In this document: piece after piece, positions 40,782 through 48,726 of the stretch
Position numbering within the stretch: the first letter of the stretch is position 1
How the letters are laid out: every line of letters starts with the position of its first letter
Assembly: GCA_027315365.1 (NCBI GenBank)
Contig: DAHUYF010000062.1
Span: forward strand, 1 to 64,000
Direction: 5' to 3'
Source: Rhodospirillales bacterium
GTDB lineage: Bacteria; Pseudomonadota; Alphaproteobacteria; ATCC43930; CGMCC-115725
Length of the DNA stretch: 64,000 bases
Made by a program: the position numbers and the translations under genes
The notes under the pieces: generated by a model
The model's database searches: none
Told to the model about the DNA's origin: nothing
What the model saw: the letters and a program-made list of their open reading frames with translations, nothing else

Positions 40782-42827
40782 TTACGGCAGGATCTGGAGC
40801 AGCGAGGTGAACATCGTGTTGACCGCCTGGACGACGCGCGCGGAGGCGCTATAGGCGTTCTGATAGACCGTCAGCTGAGACAGCTGCTCGTCCATGTTGA
40901 CGCCGCTGACCGCCTGCGCCTGCGTCGTGACCGACTGCAGCAGCCCCGATTGGAACTGCGCATTGTCCTGCGCGTTCGATGCGGCGCTCGAGGTCTGCCC
41001 GACGATCTGCGCCGAATACTGGCCGAGCGTCAACGTCAGCGGCGACGGGAAATTGCCGGCGGCCGCGAAAACCGGCGCGGACTGGGCGAAGCTGTTGGAC
41101 AGCGCCAGCGCAATCGACGGACTCGGCGTGCCGGAGGCGCCGTCGAGCAGGCCGGGATTGGCGACAAGGCTGGGGTCGACCGTGACCGTGCCGGCATTGT
41201 CGATGCCGGTCGCCACGTTCACGCCGGAGAAGAAGTGGTTGCTGGTGTTGGGCAGCGGATTGGACGCAGCGGCGGCGACGAAGGCCTCGGTCCCGGTGCC
41301 GCCGGTCACCATGGAGAGGCTGGAGGAGAGCGGATTGCCGGCCGTGTCGGTGATCTGGATGAGGTCCGGGGTCGGCGTGCCGCCGACCACCGGAGCGGTC
41401 ACCTTGATGCTCGACAGCGCGGCCGGCAGCGCCGCCTGGATCGCGGCGGCGATGGCGGCGGTGGAGGCGTTGGCGGCCAGCGCCGCGGTGGTGACGGTGA
41501 TGCCGTCGATGACCGCGCTGACCTTGTCGCCGGCGGCGGTGGCGCCGCTCATGGTATGGGTCTGCGTCGACATGACCGTGACGCTGGTCGACGGGTTGGC
41601 CGTGGCGCTCGGCGAGAAGACTTCGGTGCCGGTGCCGCCGCTCGCCATGGAAATGGTCGAGCTGACGGGATTGCCGGCGGCGTCGATGATTTGAAAGGTG
41701 TTGGTGCCGGTGGAGATCACGCTGATGTTGGGGAACGGGCCGGCCGGCGGCGTGATCGCCGTCTGGATCGCGGCGGCGATCGCGCCGGAGGAGGCGTTGG
41801 CGGCAAGCGCCCCGGTGGTGAAGCTGACGCCGTCGATCGTCCCGGTGAGCTGGTCGCCCGCGGCGGTGGCGCCGGTGAAGGTCTGGGTCTGTGCGGTCGC
41901 GACCTGGCCGGTATTGTAGAGCTGATTGGTGAACTGATTGAGCTCCGAGGTGAGCGCCGGGAGCTGCTGGTCGCGCATCTGCAGCAAGGCGCCGATGTTG
42001 CCGCCGGTGATGTCGCCGGTGATGTCGAGGCCGTTGATGCTGATCCCGGAGATCGTGCCGGCGGAGAGGGTGTTCGCCGCGGTCACCTTGCCGGTCGGGG
42101 TGAAGCTCAGCTGTTCGGCGATGCCGTCGACCAGCGTCTTGCCGGTGGTGGTCGTCACCACCATGCTGTCATCGGCGTTGGTATAGGTCTTGACGTTCAT
42201 CTGCTGCGCCAGCTGCTGCACCGCCTGGTCGCGCTGGTCCTCGAAGGTCGCCGTCGATTGGTTCAGCGCGCGGGCGCGGGCGATCTCGGCGTTGTAGGTG
42301 GCGATGTTGTCGAGCAGCGTGTTGGCCTGGGTCACCGCGGCGCCGATCGCAGTGTCGGCGTTGCCGCGCAGCGACTGAATGCCGGTCGACAGGCCGTTGA
42401 GCTGCGAGGCGAGCGTCTGGCCGGCGCTGACCGCGTTCTGCTGCGCCACGGTGTCCTGCGGCGTGGTGGCGAGCGTCTGCATGGCGCTGGTGAAGCTGGA
42501 ATAGGCGTCGCTCAGCGAGGTGGCGCTGCCGACGCTGCCGAGCAGGTTCTGGATGTCCTGGTAATAGGTGCTGAGGGTATTGGCCGCCGAGGTGGTGGTG
42601 TTCTGGGCGTTGAGATTGGCCACCAGGATCGGATCGGTGATGCGCTGCGCCACGCTGGTCGCCACGCCCTCGCCGCCGGCGCCGTTGTTGATCTGGGTCT
42701 CGATCAGGTTCTCTTGCGAATATCCCGGCGTATTCGCATTGGAGATGTTGGCGGCGATCACCGCCAGATTGTTCTGGGCGGCTTGCAGGCCGGTGAGCGC
42801 GTTGGCGAGCGAGAGGGTGAGGCCCAT
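40782..42827 (-). CDS. flgK: Hook-associated protein FlgK (HAP1)
   Basis: Protein of 681 residues. The N-terminal block LSLANALTGLQAAQNNLAVIAANISNANTPGYSQE and the C-terminal SGVNMDEQLSQLTVYQNAYSASARVVQAVNTMFTSLLQIL are the axial-protein helices. The central region contains two similar segments (TQTFTGATAAGDQLTGTIDGVSFTTGALAANASSGAIAAAIQTA and TQTHTMSGATAAGDKVSAVIDGITVTTAALAANASTAAIAAAIQAA), an internal duplication of about 90 residues. It is located between hook and FlgL in the mature flagellum. Confidence 0.95.
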   Translation of the reverse strand: MGLTLSLANALTGLQAAQNNLAVIAANISNANTPGYSQENLIETQINNGAGGEGVATSVAQRITDPILVANLNAQNTTTSAANTLSTYYQDIQNLLGSVGSATSLSDAYSSFTSAMQTLATTPQDTVAQQNAVSAGQTLASQLNGLSTGIQSLRGNADTAIGAAVTQANTLLDNIATYNAEIARARALNQSTATFEDQRDQAVQQLAQQMNVKTYTNADDSMVVTTTTGKTLVDGIAEQLSFTPTGKVTAANTLSAGTISGISINGLDITGDITGGNIGALLQMRDQQLPALTSELNQFTNQLYNTGQVATAQTQTFTGATAAGDQLTGTIDGVSFTTGALAANASSGAIAAAIQTAITPPAGPFPNISVISTGTNTFQIIDAAGNPVSSTISMASGGTGTEVFSPSATANPSTSVTVMSTQTHTMSGATAAGDKVSAVIDGITVTTAALAANASTAAIAAAIQAALPAALSSIKVTAPVVGGTPTPDLIQITDTAGNPLSSSLSMVTGGTGTEAFVAAAASNPLPNTSNHFFSGVNVATGIDNAGTVTVDPSLVANPGLLDGASGTPSPSIALALSNSFAQSAPVFAAAGNFPSPLTLTLGQYSAQIVGQTSSAASNAQDNAQFQSGLLQSVTTQAQAVSGVNMDEQLSQLTVYQNAYSASARVVQAVNTMFTSLLQILP

Positions 42828-42844
42828 GGCCGGGTGCTCCGCGC

Positions 42845-43306
42845 CTAGAGCCGCCGGTCGATGGCGACGGCGAACGCCGGCGCATAGCCCGTCGCCTTCC
42901 GCCGCGCGTCGTAGCGGGTCAGCGGCTTGAACTGCGACCTCACGGAATCGACCAGCATGTCGAGCAGCTTTCGCGTCGCCGCGCGGCCGACGCGCAGCGT
43001 GCGCTCGTTCTGCGCCGCGACGTCGGCGAGGCGGCTGCTGGCGGCGACGACCTGCGCCCTGAGCGGCGCCGGCAGCGCGACGATCTTGACCCCGCCGGCG
43101 TCGAGCCGCCTGATCGCATCCTGATAGAGCAGCGACAGCCGCAGCTTCTCGCGCTGGAGCGCGCCGATGTCGCGCACGTGTCCGGCGCGCACCAGCTCGG
43201 TCTCGTGCGCCAGCAGGTCGGCGAGGCGCATCATCAGGTCGAGCATGTCGGTCGCCTGCGAGGTCACCTGCGCCGGCACGGCAGGGGGCGGCATCGGCGG
43301 CGTCAT
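42845..43306 (-). CDS. flgN: FlgN-like export chaperone
   Basis: Helical protein of 153 residues: LDLMMRLADLLAHETELVRAGHVRDIGALQREKLRLSLLYQDAIRRL, then VAAQNERTLRVGRAATRKLLDMLVDSVRSQ. The pattern and the position directly upstream of flgK fit the FlgN-type chaperone that delivers FlgK and FlgL to the export gate. FlgN sequences diverge widely, so the call leans on position. The start overlaps the flgJ stop by 4 nt. Confidence 0.72.
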   Translation of the reverse strand: MTPPMPPPAVPAQVTSQATDMLDLMMRLADLLAHETELVRAGHVRDIGALQREKLRLSLLYQDAIRRLDAGGVKIVALPAPLRAQVVAASSRLADVAAQNERTLRVGRAATRKLLDMLVDSVRSQFKPLTRYDARRKATGYAPAFAVAIDRRL

Positions 43307-43623
43307 TTCGCCTCCTGCGCCTGCAGGATCTCGCGCTGCACCGCGTCGGCGATGCCGATGCTGCCCGAGCTTGACGCGACCTTGCTGTATTCCTGCAGCA
43401 GCAGCGAGCGATAGATCGTCTCGCCGTTGCCGCCGCCGAACATGGTATCGGCGCCGAGGCCGGAAAACATCGTGTCGAACACCTGCGAGAGGAAGAAGCC
43501 CTCGAAGTCCTGGGCGGTCTTGCGCGCGGCGGTTGCGTCGGCCGTCGGCGCCGTCGTCGGCGGCATGCCGGCGCCGATGCCCGATGCGGCGACCGAAAGG
43601 GGTATGGCGGCGGCGGTGGCCAT
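43303..43623 (-). CDS. flgJ: Rod-binding protein FlgJ (N-terminal domain only)
   Basis: Protein of 106 residues corresponding to the rod-binding half of enterobacterial FlgJ: KTAQDFEGFFLSQVFDTMFSGL, then GGNGETIYRSLLLQEYSKVASSSG. The muramidase domain is absent, as is usual in alphaproteobacteria, where a separate lytic enzyme opens the wall. It caps the growing rod in the periplasm. The start lies in a TGATG overlap with the flgI stop. Confidence 0.9.
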   Translation of the reverse strand: MATAAAIPLSVAASGIGAGMPPTTAPTADATAARKTAQDFEGFFLSQVFDTMFSGLGADTMFGGGNGETIYRSLLLQEYSKVASSSGSIGIADAVQREILQAQEAK

Positions 43624-44852
43624 CACATCAGCTCGATCTCGGCCTGCAGCGCGCCTGCCGCCTTGATCGCCTGCAGGATGGTGATCATGTCGCGCGGACC
43701 GACGCCGAGCGCGTTCAGGCTGCTGACCAGTTCCTGCAGGCTCACGCCCGCCGGGAGTACGGCCATGCGGCGGTCCGACTGCTCGTCGACCTGGACGTTG
43801 GTGCGCGGCACGACCACGGTGGCGCCGCCGCCGCCCGGCGCGAACTGGACGCCGCCGAAGCCGCCGCCGCCCGCTCCGGCGGTGCCCGGCGGTGCGAAGG
43901 GGTTGGGCTGCGACACCTGCGGCGTCTCGGTGATGCGCACGGTGAGATTGCCCTGCGCCACCGCCACGGTGCTGATGCGCACGCTTTCGCCCATGACGAT
44001 GACGCCGTTGGCCTCGTCGATGACGACGCGCGCCACCTGGTCGGGCTCGACGCGCAACTGCTCGATATCGGTGAGCAGCCCGACGACATCGCCCTTGAAG
44101 CCCGGCGGCATGCTGACCATCACCGTCGAGGGGTCGAGCGGTTTTGCCGCCGGCGCCTTGAGATAGCCGTCGATGACCTCGGCGACGCGGCTCGCCGTGG
44201 TGAAATCGGGATTGCGCAGCGTCAGGTTCACCGTCTTGAGCTTGGCGAGGTCGAAGCCTACCTCGCGCTCGACGATGGCGCCCGCCGCCACCCGGCCGGA
44301 GGTCGGGACGCCCTTGGTGAAGCTGCTGGCCTGGCCGCGGGCCTGGATGCCGCCGGTGGCGACGTTGCCCTGGGCGACGGCATAGACCTCGCCGTCGGCG
44401 CCGAGCATCGGGGTCACCAGCAGCATGCCGCCGAGCAGGCTCTTGGCGTCGCCCAGGGCAGAGACCTGGACGTCGATGCGGCCGCCCTGGCGGGCAAAGG
44501 GCGGCAGCGTGGCGGTGACCATGACGGCGGCGACGTTGTTGGTGCGCAGCGCATTGTCGCGGGCGTTGACGCCGAGCCGCTCGAGCATGCCGATCAGGCT
44601 CTCGCGGGTGAAAATCGCGTTGGCGAGGCTGTCGCCGGTGCCGTTGAGGCCGACGACCAGGCCGTAGCCCACCAGCAGGTTGTCGCGCACCCCCTCGAAA
44701 TCGGCGATGTCCTTGATGCGCGACAGCGCGGCGGCCGGCGGCGCGGCCGCCGGCAGCAGCAGCAGCAGCGCGGCAAGCGCGCCCAGCGCCACGCGGCGCA
44801 ACCGGGCGGGAACGGAGGCGGCGAGGGACGGGCTGCGGGTGATCGCGGTCAT
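43623..44852 (-). CDS. flgI: Flagellar P-ring protein FlgI
   Basis: P-ring protein of 409 residues with an N-terminal signal peptide (VALGALAALLLLLPAAAPPAAALS). SRIKDIADFEGVRDNLLVGYGLVVGLNGTGDSLANAIFTRESLIGMLERLGV and VNARDNALRTNNVAAVMVTATLPPFARQGGRIDVQVSALGDAKSLLGG are highly conserved FlgI blocks. It forms the bushing around the rod in the peptidoglycan layer. The sigma-54 element at 44867-44881 predicts transcription from about 44856, so the message would have almost no leader before the ATG at 44852. Confidence 0.95.
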   Translation of the reverse strand: MTAITRSPSLAASVPARLRRVALGALAALLLLLPAAAPPAAALSRIKDIADFEGVRDNLLVGYGLVVGLNGTGDSLANAIFTRESLIGMLERLGVNARDNALRTNNVAAVMVTATLPPFARQGGRIDVQVSALGDAKSLLGGMLLVTPMLGADGEVYAVAQGNVATGGIQARGQASSFTKGVPTSGRVAAGAIVEREVGFDLAKLKTVNLTLRNPDFTTASRVAEVIDGYLKAPAAKPLDPSTVMVSMPPGFKGDVVGLLTDIEQLRVEPDQVARVVIDEANGVIVMGESVRISTVAVAQGNLTVRITETPQVSQPNPFAPPGTAGAGGGGFGGVQFAPGGGGATVVVPRTNVQVDEQSDRRMAVLPAGVSLQELVSSLNALGVGPRDMITILQAIKAAGALQAEIELM

Positions 44853-44866
44853 GACGCTGGTCCGTT

Positions 44867-44881
44867 GCCAAACTCGTGCCA
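44867..44881 (-). promoter_or_regulatory. flgI: Sigma-54 promoter of flgI operon
   Basis: On the minus strand TGGCAC-GAGTT-TGGC: the GG and GC dinucleotides are exactly 10 nt apart and the -24 half is perfect; the -12 half has one mismatch. It lies immediately before flgI. Two ftr-like palindromes are 53-100 bp upstream. Confidence 0.75.
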
Positions 44882-44934
44882 GAGCGGAAGCCGCGCCACG
44901 CCTGGGATTTCCGCGCCCTGGCCGGCGCCGGGCG

Positions 44935-44967
44935 CGGCAAAGCGTGCCGCCCCGGCAAGTTTTGCCG
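44935..44967. promoter_or_regulatory. Two ftr-like palindromes between flgI and fliX
   Basis: CGGCAA-AGC-GTGCCG (44935-44949) and CGGCAA-GTT-TTGCCG (44953-44967), the second a perfect match to the 6-3-6 pattern. Their offset is 18 bp. They sit between the sigma-54 promoter of flgI and the CtrA box facing fliX, so FlbD could activate one side and repress the other, as described for Caulobacter. Confidence 0.6.
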
Positions 44968-44981
44968 CGCCGTCCGCTGCG

Positions 44982-44996
44982 TTAAGCAGACCTTAA
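44982..44996. promoter_or_regulatory. Perfect CtrA box between flgI and fliX
   Basis: TTAA-GCAGACC-TTAA, exact match to the CtrA consensus TTAA-N7-TTAA. The divergent flgI/fliX arrangement is the same as in Caulobacter, where CtrA drives fliX. It is 57 bp upstream of the fliX ATG. Confidence 0.75.
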
Positions 44997-45052
44997 CCGT
45001 GGCCGGGCATGCTGCCTGTGGTTGCGAGAGCCGTGAAAGGCGCCCCAAGGCG

Positions 45053-45466
45053 ATGAGAATTGAGTGGAACCCGGCGCTTCGGCGCACCTCGTCCAAGCGG
45101 GACGAGAAGACGGACGCCACCTCGGGGGAGAAATTCGCCGCGGCGCTCGCCGGCGAGCAGCCGGCCGCCCCGGCCGGCTCGACGCCGGCGCTCAACCTGG
45201 TCGACGTGCTGCTGACCGCGCAGGAGCTTCCCGACCCGCTCACCGGCCGGCGCCGGGCGGTGCAGCGCGGCAACACTCTGCTCGACCGGCTCGACGAGCT
45301 GCGTCACGGGCTGCTTGCCGGGGTGCTGCCGCGCGATCGGCTGGACGAACTGGCGCGGATGGCGAAGAGCGCCCGGGAGACCGTCGACGATCCGCGGCTG
45401 GTCGAGATCCTCGACGACATCGATCTCCGGGTCGCCGTCGAACTGGCCAAGCTCGGCGTTGTCTAA
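45053..45466 (+). CDS. fliX: Flagellar assembly regulator FliX
   Basis: Protein of 137 residues. The N-terminus MRIEWNPALRRTSSKR is close to the conserved FliX start, and the core is VDVLLTAQELPDPLTGRRRAVQRGNTLLDRLDELRHGLLAG, ending LVEILDDIDLRVAVELAKLG. FliX senses completion of the early basal body and regulates FlbD, which is encoded at 9397-10743. The ATG at 45053 fits the homology start. Confidence 0.9.
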   Translation: MRIEWNPALRRTSSKRDEKTDATSGEKFAAALAGEQPAAPAGSTPALNLVDVLLTAQELPDPLTGRRRAVQRGNTLLDRLDELRHGLLAGVLPRDRLDELARMAKSARETVDDPRLVEILDDIDLRVAVELAKLGVV

Positions 45467-45516
45467 GCGGCGCGAAACCGCCAATAATTTCAATGAACTG
45501 TCATCTTTCGAGCCGC

Positions 45517-45545
45517 TTGCTCCGCGGGCATCGGATTCATATACT
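45517..45545 (+). promoter_or_regulatory. dksA: Sigma-70-type promoter of dksA
   Basis: TTGCTC (45517-45522), 17-nt spacer, TATACT (45540-45545). The predicted start near 45552 leaves about 30 nt before the ATG at 45584, with GGAG at 45574. It stands out from the flagellar promoters, as expected for a housekeeping gene. Confidence 0.6.
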
Positions 45546-45583
45546 CTCGCACGTTTTCGCTCGCGAGGCTTACGGAGTAGGTG

Positions 45584-46000
45584 ATGCGGCCGACGCTTCC
45601 GCCAGACTACAGGCCTTCTGACGCCGAAGAGTTCATGAATCCGCTGCAGCTCGAATATTTTCGCCAGAAGCTCCTGCGATGGCGTGCGGAGCTGCTGGCG
45701 GAGTCGACGGAGACGCTGCTGCATCTGAAGGAAGAGAGCCTCGCCGAACCCGACATCACCGACCGCGCATCGCTCGAGACCGAACGCGCCATCGAGCTGC
45801 GCACGCGCGACCGCGAGCGCAAGCTCATCTCGAAGATCGACGCGGCGCTGATGCGCATCGAGGACGGCAGCTACGGGTTTTGCGAAGAGACCGACGAGCC
45901 GATCAGCCTGCGGCGGCTCGAGGCGCGTCCGATCGCGACGCTGAGCCTCGAGGCGCAGGAGCGCCACGAGCGCATGGAACGCACCCACCGCGACGACTAG
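45584..46000 (+). CDS. dksA: RNA polymerase-binding transcription factor DksA
   Basis: DksA of 138 residues. The N-terminal part has FMNPLQLEYFRQKLLRWRAELL, then a coiled coil with the DxxDRA-type tip DITDRASLETERAIELRTRDRERKLI. The C-terminal globule reads ALMRIEDGSYGFCEETDEPISLRRLEARPIATLSLEAQERHER. Only one Cys remains of the four that bind zinc in the E. coli protein, as in Rhodobacter-type DksA. It modulates promoter opening together with ppGpp. A GTG at 45581 is an alternative start. Its TAG stop begins palindromic element copy B. Confidence 0.93.
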   Translation: MRPTLPPDYRPSDAEEFMNPLQLEYFRQKLLRWRAELLAESTETLLHLKEESLAEPDITDRASLETERAIELRTRDRERKLISKIDAALMRIEDGSYGFCEETDEPISLRRLEARPIATLSLEAQERHERMERTHRDD

Positions 46001-46174
46001 GCGAAAGCGCGCAGCGCTTTCGTCCGCGGCGGCGGCAGCGGTTGCTCTTGCAACCGCGTGAGCCGCACAGGGCACGCGCGAGCTCCGAGAGCCGTTGCCA
46101 ACCCGCACCGCGCGGCTTCCGCGGTTGCTCCGCAATCGCTGTCGCCGCTGCGGATGAACGCGCTGCGCGCGTTC
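45998..46174 (+). repeat. Palindromic intergenic element, full copy B (starts at dksA stop codon)
   Basis: Begins with the TAG of dksA. Four hairpins: HP1 CGAAAGCGC-GCA-GCGCTTTCG (46002-46022); HP2 GCGGTTGC-TCTT-GCAACCGC (46038-46057); HP3 GCGGTTGC-TCC-GCAATCGC (46121-46139); HP4 GAACGCGC-TGC-GCGCGTTC (46156-46174). TCCGCGGCGGCG joins HP1 and HP2, and a GAGCCGCAC segment follows HP2. It aligns along its whole length with the reverse complement of copy A. The flgH stop codon is 5 nt after HP4, so the element exactly fills the convergent dksA/flgH gap. No gene is seen in it. Confidence 0.7.
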
Positions 46175-46178
46175 AGGG

Positions 46179-46931
46179 CTAAAACGGCGCCGCGATGTCG
46201 ATGAGCTGCTCGCCGTAGCGCGGCTGCTGCATGTTGTCGATCCAGCCGCGGCCGCCATAGGAGACGCGCGCCTCCGCCAGCTTGTCGAGACTCACCGTGT
46301 TGACCGCGCTGATGTCCAGCGGCCGCACCACGCCGGTGACCTGCAGGTCGCGGATGTCGTGATTGACCCGCATTTCCTGGTGGCCGACGATGACCAGATC
46401 GCCATTGGGCAGCACTTGCGTCACCATCGCGGCGACATTGAACGTGACCTGCTCCTGGCGCTGGATCTGGGCGATCGTCTGGTTGTTGGTGACGCCGTTG
46501 ATGTTGAAGAGGTTGTTGGTGGCGGTCGCACCCCCGGCCGCGCCCAGCCCGAAGAGCCACTTCAGACCGAAGATGTCGGCGCCGTCCTGCTCCTGCGTGT
46601 AGCGCTGACCCTGGGTATTGTTGTTGAACTGGGCCTGGTCGTTGAAGGAGACGACAATGGTGAGGATGTCGCCGGGCTGGTTGGCGCGCTGATCCTTGAA
46701 GAAGGCGCGGCTGCCGGTCTGCCACAGCGAACTCGGCCGTCGCTCGTTGACCGTGGGGGCGGGCATCGGCAGCGAGACCGGCTTGTAGCCCGGCTGCTGG
46801 CGCGGGTCCTGGATGGTGGTGAGCGGCGGCGACTCGCCGAGCTGCGACAGTCGCGACCAGGCGTTGCAGCCGGAGAGCAGCGCCGCGGCGAGCAGCGGGG
46901 CGAGGCAGCGGGCGAGGCGGGGGGAGTTCAT
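46179..46931 (-). CDS. flgH: Flagellar L-ring lipoprotein FlgH
   Basis: Lipoprotein of 250 residues. The signal peptide ends in the lipobox LLSGC near residue 22. Conserved FlgH blocks follow: SLWQTGSRAFFKDQRANQPGDILTIVVSFNDQAQFNN, then VLPNGDLVIVGHQEMRVNHDIRDLQVTGVVRPLDISAVNTVSLDKLAEARVSYGGRG. It builds the outer-membrane ring of the basal body. Last gene of the flgF-flgG-flgA-flgH operon. Confidence 0.95.
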   Translation of the reverse strand: MNSPRLARCLAPLLAAALLSGCNAWSRLSQLGESPPLTTIQDPRQQPGYKPVSLPMPAPTVNERRPSSLWQTGSRAFFKDQRANQPGDILTIVVSFNDQAQFNNNTQGQRYTQEQDGADIFGLKWLFGLGAAGGATATNNLFNINGVTNNQTIAQIQRQEQVTFNVAAMVTQVLPNGDLVIVGHQEMRVNHDIRDLQVTGVVRPLDISAVNTVSLDKLAEARVSYGGRGWIDNMQQPRYGEQLIDIAAPF

Positions 46932-46941
46932 CCTGTGTCTC

Positions 46942-47907
46942 CTAGCGAGCGGCCAGTGCCGCGGGCGCGGCGACCGTGACGAGGTTGTGGCCGGTCACCG
47001 TGGCGTCGATGACGCGGTTCGACTTGGTGTTGGCGACGCGGATCGTGGCTCCCATGGCGCCGTCATCGAGCGCCTTGCCCTGGGTGCTGAGCTGCAGGCT
47101 CGGCGTCCGCAGCACGATGGTGACGAGGTCGTCCCTGTGCACGACCAACGGCGTCTCGACGTCGCTGGCACGCAGCGGCTGGTGCGCCTGAAGCGGCCGG
47201 CGCGGGGTCTTGCCGATGAGTGCCCGCGAATCGGCGACGATGTCGCCGGCGACGCGTTCGGCGCGCAGCTCTATGGTCTCGATGTCGCCCTGGCCGATGG
47301 TCTCGCCCGGCGCTACGGCGCGGCTGAGCGCCGGCAGCCGGGTCAAGCGCACCAGGCTGCCGGTAACGCGCTGGCCGGCCGCCGCGGGGTCATCGGCCGG
47401 CGCCGAGACCATGGCGCTGAAGCGCCCGCTGCGGGCATCGAAGATCAAGTCCGAGATCGCGATGGTATCCGGCGCATTCTTGGCCACGAGCAGTTGGAAG
47501 GCAGTGTTGTCGAGTTGGATCTGCGCGCCGTCGAGGGATTGGGTGCGTGCGAACTCCTGGCGCAGCCGCGCCATGACCGCGTCGCCGCTGACGGCGCGCG
47601 TGGCGCGCGTGACGGTGGTGCGGTCGAAGCTGGAGCCGGGCTGCCAGTCGATGTCATGCTCGTGCGCCGCATCGGCCAACCAGTTGGCGTCGAAGATGGT
47701 GCTGGCGCCGGGCGGCGGCGCCGGCGCCACCACATCGCCGGCATGCGCGCCGGCGTCGGTGAAGAAATCGCCGAGGCGGATGACCGCGGCGTCGACCGTC
47801 ACGGCCGGGCGCAGCGTCGGGGCGGCCCGCGCCGGCAAGGCGGCGAGCGCAGCCGCCGCGACAACGGCGAGCGCGGCCAAAAAACGGGTCATGGCGCCGG
47901 TCCTCAT
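46942..47907 (-). CDS. flgA: P-ring chaperone FlgA
   Basis: Periplasmic protein of 321 residues with a signal peptide (FLAALAVVAAAALAALPARA). The C-terminal SAF-like FlgA domain is clear: VAPGETIGQGDIETIELRAERVAGDIVADSRALIGKTPRRPLQAHQPLRASDVE, then VVHRDDLVTIVLRTPSLQLSTQGKALDDGAMGATIRVAN. It helps FlgI assemble into the P ring. The N-terminal ~150 residues are an extension typical of alphaproteobacteria. A methionine at residue 6 (47892) is an alternative start. Confidence 0.93.
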   Translation of the reverse strand: MRTGAMTRFLAALAVVAAAALAALPARAAPTLRPAVTVDAAVIRLGDFFTDAGAHAGDVVAPAPPPGASTIFDANWLADAAHEHDIDWQPGSSFDRTTVTRATRAVSGDAVMARLRQEFARTQSLDGAQIQLDNTAFQLLVAKNAPDTIAISDLIFDARSGRFSAMVSAPADDPAAAGQRVTGSLVRLTRLPALSRAVAPGETIGQGDIETIELRAERVAGDIVADSRALIGKTPRRPLQAHQPLRASDVETPLVVHRDDLVTIVLRTPSLQLSTQGKALDDGAMGATIRVANTKSNRVIDATVTGHNLVTVAAPAALAAR

Positions 47908-47917
47908 GCCGCCTCCG

Positions 47918-48709
47918 TCACTGGATCTGGTTCAAGGTCGACAGCATCTGATCGGAGGTCGAGATGACCTTCGAGTTCATCTCGTAAGCGCGTTGCGCGG
48001 TGATCATGTTGGTGATCTCGGTGACGATGTCGACGTTGGACGTCTCAAGGAAGCCCTGCTGCAGCGTGCCGAAATCGGTCGTTCCGGGATTGCCGATGGT
48101 CGGCTGTCCCGAAGCCGCGGTCTGCTGGTAGAGGTTCTGGCCGAGCAGCGCGAGGCCCGCCTGGTTGGGAAATGTGGCGAGCTGGAGTTGGCCGATGGTC
48201 TGCGGGTTGGTCTGTCCGGCGATCTGCGCCTGTACCTGGCCGTTGATGTTGATCGTGACCGCGATGGTATTCTGCGGCACGGTGATGCCGGGCTGGACGA
48301 TATAGCCGTCGGCGGTGACGATCTCGCCGGTCGGGCTCAGCTGGAACGAGCCGTCGCGGGTGTAGGCGATGGTGCCGTTGGGCGGCTGCAGGATCTGGAA
48401 GAAGCCCAGGCCCTGGATGGCGATGTCGAGCGGGTTGCCGGTCTGGGCCAGATTGCCCTGCGTGGTGATCTGGTAGACCGCCGCGGTCATGACGCCGGTG
48501 CCGATCTGCACGCCCACCGGCACGATCGTGTTGCTCTGCGACGAGAAGGCGCCCTCGCGCCGGTCGGTCTGATAGAGCAGGTCCTGGAACTCGGCGCGCT
48601 GGCGCCGGAAGGCGGTGGTGTTGAGATTGGCGATGTTGTTGGCGATGACCTCGACGTTGGTCTGCTGGGCCATCATGCCCGTCGCCGCAATGTTCATGGC
48701 GTTGTTCAT
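47918..48709 (-). CDS. flgG: Flagellar distal rod protein FlgG
   Basis: Rod protein of 263 residues, normal length. The N-terminal MNIAATGMMAQQTNVEVIANNIANLNTTAFRRQRAEFQDLLY and C-terminal LETSNVDIVTEITNMITAQRAYEMNSKVISTSDQMLSTLNQIQ are typical FlgG helices. It forms the distal rod through the periplasm. The start lies 17 nt after flgF. Confidence 0.96.
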   Translation of the reverse strand: MNNAMNIAATGMMAQQTNVEVIANNIANLNTTAFRRQRAEFQDLLYQTDRREGAFSSQSNTIVPVGVQIGTGVMTAAVYQITTQGNLAQTGNPLDIAIQGLGFFQILQPPNGTIAYTRDGSFQLSPTGEIVTADGYIVQPGITVPQNTIAVTININGQVQAQIAGQTNPQTIGQLQLATFPNQAGLALLGQNLYQQTAASGQPTIGNPGTTDFGTLQQGFLETSNVDIVTEITNMITAQRAYEMNSKVISTSDQMLSTLNQIQ

Positions 48710-48726
48710 GGGTCAGGAGCCTCTTC

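Noticed and set aside
40979-41185. Numerous short plus-strand frames across flgK, flgE and fliK
   Set aside because: They lie inside strongly supported genes, have no ribosome sites and show only the amino-acid bias of shifted GC-rich codons.
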